Shown here one piece after another: positions 16,441 through 24,725 of a DNA stretch of 64,000 nt. Below the pieces are notes generated by a model. That model made no database searches and was not told the DNA's origin. It saw nothing but the letters and a program-made list of their open reading frames with translations. Source of the stretch: Phycisphaerales bacterium (lineage in GTDB: Bacteria; Planctomycetota; Phycisphaerae; Phycisphaerales; UBA1924); NCBI GenBank assembly GCA_029260555.1, contig JAJDCZ010000011.1, forward strand, positions 1 through 64,000, read 5' to 3'. A program made the position numbers and the translations under genes. Positions within the stretch are counted from its first letter, which is position 1. Every line of letters starts with the position of its first letter.

Positions 16441-17712
16441 ATGGACAAGCCAGAACACAACCCGGACCTGCACCCACAGGAAGCAGCCCAGAGACAGCAG
16501 GTGCTTTTGCTGCGGGTGGTGCGAATCTCGTTCATCGTGCTTTTTTTCACGGTCACGGTGCTGACGGTGCTGGACATCGGTGCCAGTGGCGAGGGGCAGG
16601 TGGGCTTTGGCGGTGTTGCCCTGGCTGCGAGATGGCCTGTGATTCTGGGCATTGCGGGGATGCTGGGTGCGGTTGTGATCTCGATTGATGTGTTCACGCA
16701 GCAGAAAAAAATCGCCACGCTTTTTTCGGTATTTTTCGGACTCCTGATCGCAATGCTGGCGACGGTGGCGATGAGCTCAGTGGTGGATCTGCTGGCGACG
16801 GTGTACGACATCAACGCACCTGACTTGATTGCGACGACAAAGGTGTTGATGGGCATCACGCTGGCGTATTTGTCTATCACGACGGTGCTTCAGACAGAGG
16901 ATGATTTTCGGCTGGTGATTCCTTATGTGGAGTTTGCCAAGCAGTTGCGGGGGCAGAAGCCTCTGGTTCTGGATACCTCTGCGTTGATTGATGCACGCAT
17001 TGTCGATGTGTGCTCAACGGGGATCATTCAGGCACCAATAGTGATTCCATCGTTTGTGGTTGATGAGCTTCAGTTGCTGGCCGATTCGGGGGATCGACTT
17101 CGGCGGGCGCGGGGGCGGCGCGGTCTTGATGTGATTGCCAGACTCCAGAGCGAACCCCTGCTGGATGTCTCGATTGACGAAACCCCGGTGCAAGGCAAAG
17201 CGGTAGACCAGATGCTGATTCAACTGGCCAAGTCGATGCCTGCGACGATCGTGACGACAGATACGGGCTTGTCACGGGTCGCGGGGATTCAGAGTTTGAG
17301 CGTATTGAACCTGAACGCGGTTGCCAATGCGCTCAAACCCGCGGTGATCCCGGGCGAGACGCTACAGATCAAACTGATCAAGGTCGGTGAACAGGCGGGA
17401 CAGGGTGTTGGGTATCTTGAAGATGGCACGATGGTGGTGGCAGAAGATGGTGGCGACCTTGTAGGAACCGATGTGGAGCTTCGTGTGACCAGCTCGCTTC
17501 AGACCTCGGCGGGCCGATTGATCTTCGGAAAAGTGAATGGGTCTGATGATCCTGAACTGGCAGCACAGGCTGAGAATGAATCACAAAGCAGTGATGCATC
17601 AACCGATCAGCCAGCATTACCGAGGGCAGGCTCTTTAAAGCAGTCGCCGACGGTGCCCGAAAAGCGTGCAGGCTCCCGGACCAGCAAGACAGGGCGTAAC
17701 CCGCGCCGCTAG
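16441..17712 (+). CDS. PIN-TRAM domain membrane protein (YacL-like)
   Basis: A 423-residue protein with about four N-terminal membrane helices (residues 20-160), then a PIN nuclease-like domain (about 172-300). Acidic residues of the PIN site are visible in LVLDTSALIDARIVDV, SFVVDELQLLAD and IVTTDTGLSR. A TRAM-like RNA-binding domain follows (VIPGETLQIKLIKVGEQAGQGVGYLEDGTMVV...VTSSLQTSAGRLIFGKV). The order TM-PIN-TRAM is that of B. subtilis YacL and its homologues. An RNase or RNA-linked function at the membrane is inferred from the domains. The last 50 residues are a disordered basic tail (GSRTSKTGRNPRR). The ATG at 16441 lies 70 nt from the 5' end of the divergent SRP RNA. Confidence 0.87.
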   Translation: MDKPEHNPDLHPQEAAQRQQVLLLRVVRISFIVLFFTVTVLTVLDIGASGEGQVGFGGVALAARWPVILGIAGMLGAVVISIDVFTQQKKIATLFSVFFGLLIAMLATVAMSSVVDLLATVYDINAPDLIATTKVLMGITLAYLSITTVLQTEDDFRLVIPYVEFAKQLRGQKPLVLDTSALIDARIVDVCSTGIIQAPIVIPSFVVDELQLLADSGDRLRRARGRRGLDVIARLQSEPLLDVSIDETPVQGKAVDQMLIQLAKSMPATIVTTDTGLSRVAGIQSLSVLNLNAVANALKPAVIPGETLQIKLIKVGEQAGQGVGYLEDGTMVVAEDGGDLVGTDVELRVTSSLQTSAGRLIFGKVNGSDDPELAAQAENESQSSDASTDQPALPRAGSLKQSPTVPEKRAGSRTSKTGRNPRR

Positions 17713-17774
17713 AAGGCTCATGGCATAATTGTTATTACTCAGGAACCTGAGGCTGCAGGCGATCTCGCTGCGTG

Positions 17775-19745
17775 TTAGAGAGAGGTTTCGTCGTCTTGCA
17801 GTTGCAGGCGGAGGAAATCTGCATAACGCCCGCCTTTTTCGAGAAGTTGAGCATGGGGGCCTTGCTCGAGAATTTGACCTTGTTCGATGACGACGATTTC
17901 GTCTGCATGGCGGATGGTACTCAGGCGGTGGGCGATGACGATGCTGGTGCGGTTTTTCATGAGCAGGGTCAGGCCTTGCTGGATCAGTTTTTCTGATTCA
18001 GAATCCAGGTTGCTGGTGGCTTCATCGAGGATGAGGATTCTGGGGTCAGCAAGGATTGCTCGTGCGATGGCGATGCGTTGTTTTTGACCACCAGACAGGC
18101 GTACGCCGCGCTCGCCGACGATGGTGTCATAGCCATGTTCAAGCTCGGAGATAAAGGTGTGTGCGTTGGCGATTGTTGCAGCGGAGAGGATTTGTTCATC
18201 GGTCGCGCCGCGCCGCGCATAGCCGATGTTCTGGGCGATTGAGCCATCAAAGAGGAAGACATCCTGCTCGACGATGCCCAAAAGTGAGCGATAGTTTGAG
18301 ACATCGATGCGATCGACATTGGTGCCATCGAGCACGATAGTGCCTGAGCCTGCGCCTTCGCGTTTGGGCTCGCCATTGAGATCGTAGAAGCGTGCGATGA
18401 GATTGCAGAGTGTGGTTTTGCCTGCCCCGCTAGGACCAACGAGAGCAACGGTGGACCCAGCTTGAATATCAAGACTCACATTATTGATCACGGGTTTGTT
18501 TGAGCCTGGGTAGGTAAACGAGACATTGGACAGTGTGAGGCGGCCTGCAACCTGAGCTTTGTTGAGCGAACAAATATCACTCTGATTGCTGAACTCCTGG
18601 GGTTCTTCAAAGAGATCCAGCACACGATCAAACGCGCTCAGGCTGTTCTGCATGGATGTGGCGCTGGAGACGAGTGTTTGCAGCGGCCCCAGCAGCATGA
18701 GGAGATATGCGCTGAACATCATGACATCGCCGATGGTGAGTGAGCCTTGGATAACGCGCGAGCCGCCATAGAGAAGCACTGCGGTGGAGGCAACCGGGAC
18801 GAGCATCTGCCAGGCGATTTCGACGGACCGGCTCCACCACCAGACGAGCAGTTCTTGGCGCGCCATGTAGTGGTTTCCAATGGCAAAGCGGGCCGACTCA
18901 CCAGTTTCGCGGGCAAAGCCTCGGACGATGCGCATGCCGCTGAAGGATTCTGCAGCGTGTGCATCGATCTGGGATCGTGCTTCACGAATATCTCGGTAAA
19001 CCGGGCGGATGCGCGCGATCCAGGCCCGATGTGTGAGCCAGATGGTGGGAACGAGCATGAGGGCACCCAAGAGCAGTTTCCAATCAACCAGTGCGAGGAT
19101 GATGAGTGTGCCGGCGAGTTGGATGATGGCGCGCCAGGGGTTGTAGATCATGGAAAAGAGCAACTCGGCAGCAGCCCCGGCGTCTTCTCTCAGGATGCTT
19201 GAGGCGCCGCCGGATTTGATCTGGTAGATCCGGCTGAGAGGAAAACGCACAACATGCTCAAAGAGAGTGCGCCGGATTCGGACCTGGATGAGCTTGGTGG
19301 CGCGTGTGGTCTGCCAGCGGCCCCAGGTGCTGAAGACCAGACTGGTGAAGGTGACCGTGATCATGCCAGCGGACAAGAGCCAGAGCAGAGTTGTTCGATT
19401 GGTATGCTCGCCATGTGCAAAGGGCACCCACTGAGGCAAGCCTGCCGGGCCTGGGTTTTCGGTGAGGATGTAGTCAAGAGCAATTTTAGTTGAGTATGGA
19501 AGCGCCAGACCGATGACGGTGGCGATGCTGAGCGTTGCCAGTGCTGTGATGAGGCGGAGTTGATGGCCCCGAGCCTGTTTCCAGAACTCACGGATCAGTG
19601 TTATGAAAGAACGAGCGCGAGGTTTTTTCGGGCGGGGCGAGCCATGATACCCACGGGTCGCTGGCTCATTTTGTTGAGCGTCAAGTTTGCGTGATTGAAC
19701 ATACGCGCGGAATCGGGATTTGCTTGATTGTGTGGTGCGATGCAT
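17775..19745 (-). CDS. ABC exporter (fused TM and ATPase)
   Basis: A 656-residue half-transporter. A basic N-terminal extension of about 45 residues (TRGYHGSPRPKKPRARS) precedes an ABC transmembrane domain with about six helices (about 60-370). The nucleotide-binding domain has Walker A GPSGAGKTTL, signature LSGGQKQRIAIARA, Walker B ILILDEATSNLDSES and H-loop IVIAHRLSTIRHADE. It is a homodimeric lipid/drug-type exporter by family. The gene follows accC by 35 nt on the same strand and may be co-transcribed with accBC; a link to lipid traffic is only suggested by that. It converges with the PIN-TRAM gene. Confidence 0.9.
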   Translation of the reverse strand: MHRTTQSSKSRFRAYVQSRKLDAQQNEPATRGYHGSPRPKKPRARSFITLIREFWKQARGHQLRLITALATLSIATVIGLALPYSTKIALDYILTENPGPAGLPQWVPFAHGEHTNRTTLLWLLSAGMITVTFTSLVFSTWGRWQTTRATKLIQVRIRRTLFEHVVRFPLSRIYQIKSGGASSILREDAGAAAELLFSMIYNPWRAIIQLAGTLIILALVDWKLLLGALMLVPTIWLTHRAWIARIRPVYRDIREARSQIDAHAAESFSGMRIVRGFARETGESARFAIGNHYMARQELLVWWWSRSVEIAWQMLVPVASTAVLLYGGSRVIQGSLTIGDVMMFSAYLLMLLGPLQTLVSSATSMQNSLSAFDRVLDLFEEPQEFSNQSDICSLNKAQVAGRLTLSNVSFTYPGSNKPVINNVSLDIQAGSTVALVGPSGAGKTTLCNLIARFYDLNGEPKREGAGSGTIVLDGTNVDRIDVSNYRSLLGIVEQDVFLFDGSIAQNIGYARRGATDEQILSAATIANAHTFISELEHGYDTIVGERGVRLSGGQKQRIAIARAILADPRILILDEATSNLDSESEKLIQQGLTLLMKNRTSIVIAHRLSTIRHADEIVVIEQGQILEQGPHAQLLEKGGRYADFLRLQLQDDETSL

Positions 19746-19780
19746 CAGGGGATAGTAGGACCAGTGGTGTATGGTCTGGA

Positions 19781-21124
19781 TCAGGCATCGAGCAGACGCT
19801 CAAGGTAATGGATATCGACGCCGCCTTTGACGAATGCGGGATCGTCCATGAGCTTCTGGTGCAGATTGATGGTGGTTTTGATGGGGCCGATGCGGAACTC
19901 TTCAAGAGCGCGTTTGGCCCGGACAATGGCTGCCTGGCGATCATCAGCGTGGACGATGAGCTTGCCGATCATTGAGTCGTAATAGGGTGGTACTGTGTAG
20001 CCCGGGGCGATGTGCGAATCAACACGCACGCCGGGTCCGCCGGGAGCGATCCAGGTATCAATGCGGCCCGGGCAGGGCATGAAGTTGCGGTTGGCATCCT
20101 CAGCGTTGATTCGGCATTCGATCGCATGACCCCGGTGGATGATATCACGCTGTTTAAATGGCAGAGGCTCGCCCGCAGCAATCTGGATCGAGAGCTTGAG
20201 GATATCAGTGCCTGTAACCATTTCGGTAACAGGATGTTCGACCTGCACTCGCGTATTCACTTCGAGCATGTAAAAGTTCTGGCGATCATCCATGAGAAAC
20301 TCGACCGTGGCAGCTCCCGCGTAGTTGGCTGCCTTAATCAGCCTGGTCGCAGCGATGCAGATGGTGTCGATTTTTTTGCGATCAACGCCCGGAGCAGGTG
20401 ATTCTTCGATAATTTTCTGATGGCGACGCTGCATGGAGCAGTCACGCTCAAAAAGGTGCACAGCGTGTCCATGCTTGTCACCAAGCACCTGCACTTCGAT
20501 GTGCCTTGCTGATTCGAGGAACTTTTCGATAAAGACTGCGCCGTTGCCGAAGGCTGCCTGGGCTTCTTGCCTGGCTGCTTCAAGAGCGGTTCGAAGCGTG
20601 ACTTCGTTGTGGCAGACGCGCATGCCGCGCCCGCCGCCACCAGCAGATGCTTTGATGATGACGGGGTAGCCGATTTTTGCAGCGATTTCGACAGCTTCGT
20701 CTTCTTCTTCAACTTCGCCATCAGAACCCGGGAAGATGGGCACCTTTGCCTGCTTGGCGGTGCGCTTTGCCTGAACCTTGTCACCAAGGATTCCCATAGC
20801 CTGTGGCGAGGGACCAATGAACTCGATCTTGCAATCTTTACAGATGGCTGCGAACTCGGCGTTTTCTGCGAGAAAGCCATAGCCGGGGTGGATGGCATCG
20901 ACCTCGGCGACCTCCGCAGCGGAGATGATGCGAGAGATATCAAGATAGCTTTCGCGAGCGGGGCCCGGGCCGATGCAGATGGCACGGTCCGCCAGATCAA
21001 GGTAGGGCGCATCTGCATCAGCTTGTGAGTAGACGCAGACAATCTCTACACCCAGCTCTTTGCAGGCACGGATGATCCTGAGGGCGATTTCACCTCGGTT
21101 GGCGATGAGTATTCGTCGAAACAT
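19781..21124 (-). CDS. accC: Acetyl-CoA carboxylase, biotin carboxylase subunit
   Basis: A 447-residue ATP-grasp enzyme that carboxylates biotin on AccB, the first half-reaction of malonyl-CoA synthesis for fatty acids. It starts MFRRILIANRGEIALRII, as AccC proteins do, and shows ASAGGGGRGMRVC (ATP-binding glycine loop), HIEVQVLGD, FERDCSMQRRHQKIIEESPAP, EVNTRVQVEHPVTEMVTG and the catalytic RINAEDA. Length is normal (about 450). It lies 73 nt after accB in the standard accB-accC order. The codes for carboxyltransferase subunits AccA and AccD are not in this window. Confidence 0.97.
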   Translation of the reverse strand: MFRRILIANRGEIALRIIRACKELGVEIVCVYSQADADAPYLDLADRAICIGPGPARESYLDISRIISAAEVAEVDAIHPGYGFLAENAEFAAICKDCKIEFIGPSPQAMGILGDKVQAKRTAKQAKVPIFPGSDGEVEEEDEAVEIAAKIGYPVIIKASAGGGGRGMRVCHNEVTLRTALEAARQEAQAAFGNGAVFIEKFLESARHIEVQVLGDKHGHAVHLFERDCSMQRRHQKIIEESPAPGVDRKKIDTICIAATRLIKAANYAGAATVEFLMDDRQNFYMLEVNTRVQVEHPVTEMVTGTDILKLSIQIAAGEPLPFKQRDIIHRGHAIECRINAEDANRNFMPCPGRIDTWIAPGGPGVRVDSHIAPGYTVPPYYDSMIGKLIVHADDRQAAIVRAKRALEEFRIGPIKTTINLHQKLMDDPAFVKGGVDIHYLERLLDA

Positions 21125-21197
21125 GGTGTATCTATTTGAGCCTGTTCAGGTGAAAGGTATACATGGGGATCACGGGCAAGATCGGGGAGGAGGGGGG

Positions 21198-21683
21198 TCA
21201 GTTAGGTTTGATCATGAAGAGCTTTTGGCCGAACTCGACAGCATCACCATTGTTCACGAGGATCTTTTCAATGGTGCCTGTGGTTTCAGCCTTGATCTCG
21301 TTAAAGACCTTCATGGCTTCGATAAGACAGACGACCGAGTCCGTACCGATGGATGCGCCGATGGATATATATGGATCAGCATCGGGATTGGGTGACGAGT
21401 AGTAGGTGCCGACCATGGGTGATTCGATCGTAACAAGCCCCGAGTTGTCATTGGCTGGGTCAGCCTTGGCGGGCGATGCCTGAGCAGGAGCACCAGCGGG
21501 CGGTGCAAGTGTGGCAACAGGGGCAGCTGCGGGGCTGAGGGCTGGGGCGCATGAGAGTGAAGACTGGGGTAACCCTCGTTTGAGTGTAACCGTGCCGTCT
21601 TTTTCGTCTCGAAGATCCAATTCGGTCAGGTTGTACTCAGCCATGAGTTTGAGGAGTTCTTTGAGCTTACGGATGTCGATCAT
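21198..21683 (-). CDS. accB: Acetyl-CoA carboxylase biotin carboxyl carrier protein
   Basis: A 161-residue BCCP. It begins MIDIRKLKELLKLMAEYNL, the usual AccB N-terminus, so ATG 21683 is chosen although the frame is open to 21800. A Pro/Ala-rich hinge (about residues 50-80) leads to the C-terminal biotinyl domain. The biotinylation motif reads EAMKVFNEI, with Val instead of the common Met after the biotinylated Lys; this substitution occurs in active proteins. The final strand is VEFGQKLFMIKP. It forms an operon with accC downstream. The upstream 92 nt separate it from the divergent permease gene. Confidence 0.95.
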   Translation of the reverse strand: MIDIRKLKELLKLMAEYNLTELDLRDEKDGTVTLKRGLPQSSLSCAPALSPAAAPVATLAPPAGAPAQASPAKADPANDNSGLVTIESPMVGTYYSSPNPDADPYISIGASIGTDSVVCLIEAMKVFNEIKAETTGTIEKILVNNGDAVEFGQKLFMIKPN

Positions 21684-21893
21684 TCGATGTGCCCATTCAA
21701 TAAAAAGAGCGTGAGACTGAAAGTGCGATCCCGGCGATCGACTTTGAAGTGGTGATTGTACCGTGTGACCAAGGCTTGCACCACGCATGGACTGTACCAT
21801 AGTTCAGAGCATGGTTCAGCATGCAGGGCTGATGATGATGATGCTCTCATCGGTGGCGGGGAGAAACCATGCTCTCGGGAGTGAATCAGATCC

Positions 21894-23504
21894 ATGCGCA
21901 GCAGGCCAGCAGCAAGCAGCATTGATGCAACAGGAACCCCGGGTTGGGTGATGCTTGGGTGTTGTTGTGTGATCGCCTTGCTGGTGGTCGCAGGGCCGAT
22001 TGGTGTGTCAATCGCAGGCGTGCTGGGTGAGTTGGCCAATCCAGAGCATGAAATTGCACTCCCCAGCCTGACTCTGATTGTGCAAAGCCTGTTGCAGGCG
22101 GGTCTGATCGCAGGGCTTGCTGCGGGGCTTGCATTGCCGACCGCAAGGGTGATGGTTGGGGGCGAATCAAGGATGATCCTGCTGGTGGTCGCGGGGATGT
22201 TGATGCCTTCGTATCTTGCGTATGCGGGGTGGGGGCTGGTGCGTTCGCCGGGGACAGCTGTTGGTGACTGGCTGGCGCTGGATGCGATGCGTTCAATCGT
22301 GTTTGGGAAGGTGTTGGCGATTGTCGGGCTGGGGCTTTGGAGTTGGCCTCTAGCAGCGATTGTTCAGGCGCTTCATCTTCAGCGTGTTGATCGATCGCTC
22401 TTTGAGCTGTCAGCACTAGACAGCCGATCGTGGCTACAAAGATTGAGAATCGAGTTCGGTTTTGTGCGCAGGGGTTTGGGATGGTCCTGGGTGGTGGTGT
22501 GTGTGGTGATGCTTGGTTCAGCGGTGCCGATGCATCTGGCGCAGATGCGGACGATGACGGTCTGGTTGTGGACGGTGCTGGAGAGGACGCCTTGGGAACA
22601 GCGTGGCGGGGTCTGGATCGCAGCATGGCCGAGCGTATTGATGGGGCTGACGCTTGGAGTCATGGTGTGCATGGGAGCATGGAGCAGCCTGTTTGGTGAA
22701 GGGCGAGCAAATCGTGGTGCAGGGCGATTGCAAGCAAGGCGCGCTGATGGCGTGTTGACAGCGATCATCTGGCTGATGGCGGTGGGTGGGCCTTTGCTGA
22801 TGTTTGCGCTGAGCGTGCGGGAGTTTTCATCGCTGGGTCGATTCTGGATGCTCAATACAAATGCAGCTGAGGATAGTGCGCTGGTGGGGCTGATGGTTGC
22901 ATTCGTGTGTCTGGTGTTGATTGTGGGGTGCTGGCTTGGGTTGAGTTTTTCGCGAGCATCGGCGCGGGTGGCTTTGATGGTGGTGGGTTTGTTTATGATT
23001 TCGGGGCTGGTGCCGGGCGTGATGGTGGGGGCGTGGACCCACAGTTTCTGGTGGGCTATTGGGCGCAGCGTGGGGCTTGATCAGACAGTGCTGCCCTTGG
23101 TGAGCGCACATGTCGCAAGGTTTGGCATGGTGGCGTGTCTGGCAGGTGTGTGGCTTGCGATGGATGAAAGTACCAGCGAGAAAGGCTTGAGACTCATGGA
23201 TGCTGGCTCAGCACGATTCCGGGCATGGATTAGAGTACGATTGTTGGGTGCCTGGCCTGTGGTTGTGGGTGTTGGTGTTGCTGTGTGGCTCTTGAGTTTT
23301 CATGAAGTTGAATCATCGATCATGGTTCGTCCTGCGGGGATGGACAGCTTTCCACATGCAATGTTGGGGCTGTTGCATTATGCTCGTGATGAAGATCTGT
23401 CCGCAGCGATGGTGCAGATGCTGGCGATCGGGCTGATGATTGCGATCAGTGCGTCGTGGCTGACTTTTGATTTTCGGTACGGATTTGTAAAACCCAAAGA
23501 CTGA
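21894..23504 (+). CDS. ABC-type permease with two membrane-spanning domains (Fe3+/thiamin type)
   Basis: A 536-residue polytopic protein with about 12 hydrophobic helices. It contains two copies of the ABC-importer permease cytoplasmic EAA-like loop: ELSALDSRSWLQRLRIEF (about residues 165-182) and GLRLMDAGSARFRAWIRVRLL (about 430-450). This fused-permease layout is that of FbpB/ThiP-like proteins for iron(III) or thiamin. No ATPase or periplasmic binding protein gene of an importer lies next to it, so it is an orphan here or works with partners elsewhere. It runs directly into the NHL-repeat lipoprotein gene. The ATG at 21894 gives a short polar N-terminus before the first helix. Confidence 0.7.
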   Translation: MRSRPAASSIDATGTPGWVMLGCCCVIALLVVAGPIGVSIAGVLGELANPEHEIALPSLTLIVQSLLQAGLIAGLAAGLALPTARVMVGGESRMILLVVAGMLMPSYLAYAGWGLVRSPGTAVGDWLALDAMRSIVFGKVLAIVGLGLWSWPLAAIVQALHLQRVDRSLFELSALDSRSWLQRLRIEFGFVRRGLGWSWVVVCVVMLGSAVPMHLAQMRTMTVWLWTVLERTPWEQRGGVWIAAWPSVLMGLTLGVMVCMGAWSSLFGEGRANRGAGRLQARRADGVLTAIIWLMAVGGPLLMFALSVREFSSLGRFWMLNTNAAEDSALVGLMVAFVCLVLIVGCWLGLSFSRASARVALMVVGLFMISGLVPGVMVGAWTHSFWWAIGRSVGLDQTVLPLVSAHVARFGMVACLAGVWLAMDESTSEKGLRLMDAGSARFRAWIRVRLLGAWPVVVGVGVAVWLLSFHEVESSIMVRPAGMDSFPHAMLGLLHYARDEDLSAAMVQMLAIGLMIAISASWLTFDFRYGFVKPKD

Positions 23505-24725
23505 TTGGTGAGTATCAAGTACCAACGCAGCGGAGCACACCCCTTGAATCCATCAACAGTGAACCCCAAAGCCACGATCAGCAAATGGGCGTGGGGAGGC
23601 GGTCATGGGTGTGATGCTGGGGATTTGCGATGCTCAGCGGTGGGTTTGTTATTATCGATAACCCTTGTGCTGGCTGGTGGTTGCGGCGAACAGCCAATGG
23701 GTGGGGCAAGCCGGGGGGTGAGTGGGGCAGGGGAGCGGGCATTTGGCGAGCCAGGCACGAGTCCGGGGCAGTTTGTATATCCGCGGGCGATTGATACCGA
23801 TGGTCGATGGCTTTGGATTGTGGATAAAACCGCTCGTGTTCAGAGGCTTGATCCAAAAACCGGGCGTTGCCGAGGCGGGCTGACGATGCCTGATTCTGCA
23901 CTTGGCAAGCCTACAGGGGTGACGGTTGGTCCCGGACCTGATGGTTCATTGGTTTTATATCTGCCTGATACGCATTATCATCGAGTGATGGTGGTTCAGC
24001 CGCCAGCGATTGTGATGGAGCCTTCGCGGGATGTGCTGGCAACTGAACCTGACATCATCGCAACCTTTGGTTCGTATGGCACAGAAGATGGACAGTTCAT
24101 TTATCCAACCGATGTCGCAGTGCTTCCACAACAAGATGGCAATGGCATTGATCGCATTTATGTCAGCGAATATGGCGGCAACGACAGGGTGAGCGTGTTT
24201 GACAGCCAGTACCAGTTCTTGTTTTCGTTTGGAAGCTTTGGTTCAAGCACTGAGCCTGACAACATCCAGTTCAATCGGCCTCAGGCATTGAGCCTTGATG
24301 TTGAACGGGGCGAGTTGCTGGTAGCTGATGCGTGCAATCATCGGCTGGGCCGATTTACACTTCAAGGCAAGTTGATTGCCTGGATTGGTGCCTGGCAAGG
24401 GCCTGGCGATGGCGCAGGTTCATTTACATATCCATACGGGCTGGTGCGACTTTCAGATTCCAGCGTGCTGGTATCCGAGTTTGGAGGCAATCGGGTTCAG
24501 CGCATTATGCCTGAGACGGGTCAAAGCCTGGGGTTTGTGGTGGATCATGACTCGCAGGACGGTTCGGGAGGCTTGGTGCTTGCACCGTGGGGTGTGACGG
24601 TGATAGGCCGCGATGCGTTCGTGCTGGATTCAGCACGGAGCAGGGTGGTGCGTGTCAAATCGCCAGCACGGGGGGTTGTGATATCGAGGGGTGGTGGGGG
24701 TGGTGGGGGTGGCGGTGATGGGTGA
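23505..24725 (+). CDS. NHL-repeat beta-propeller lipoprotein
   Basis: About 406 residues with a hydrophobic stretch ending in a lipobox (SITLVLAGGC), so the mature protein should be lipid-anchored outside the inner membrane. Six-bladed NHL propeller repeats follow, each with a 'F/Y-xYPxxxAxD' start and 'DxxNxRxxRF/V' end: GQFVYPRAIDTDGRWLWIVD, GQFIYPTDVAVLP, IQFNRPQALSLD, GSFTYPYGLVRL. Such propellers usually bind ligands or partner proteins. The start is uncertain: the open frame begins with TTG 23505 directly after the permease stop, and GTG 23559 is a shorter option. The C-terminus is a poly-Gly run encoded by G-tracts and overlaps the next gene by 8 nt, so the genes are likely coupled. 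Confidence 0.75.
   Translation: MVSIKYQRSGAHPLNPSTVNPKATISKWAWGGGHGCDAGDLRCSAVGLLLSITLVLAGGCGEQPMGGASRGVSGAGERAFGEPGTSPGQFVYPRAIDTDGRWLWIVDKTARVQRLDPKTGRCRGGLTMPDSALGKPTGVTVGPGPDGSLVLYLPDTHYHRVMVVQPPAIVMEPSRDVLATEPDIIATFGSYGTEDGQFIYPTDVAVLPQQDGNGIDRIYVSEYGGNDRVSVFDSQYQFLFSFGSFGSSTEPDNIQFNRPQALSLDVERGELLVADACNHRLGRFTLQGKLIAWIGAWQGPGDGAGSFTYPYGLVRLSDSSVLVSEFGGNRVQRIMPETGQSLGFVVDHDSQDGSGGLVLAPWGVTVIGRDAFVLDSARSRVVRVKSPARGVVISRGGGGGGGGGDG
24688..24715 (+). other. G-tract cluster at the junction of two coupled genes
   Basis: The end of the NHL gene encodes poly-Gly through G-tracts (24688-24691, 24696-24700, 24705-24709, plus GG pairs) that finish just before the ATG at 24718. The tract could form a G-quadruplex in DNA or mRNA over the ribosome-binding region of the next gene. 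Confidence 0.35.
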
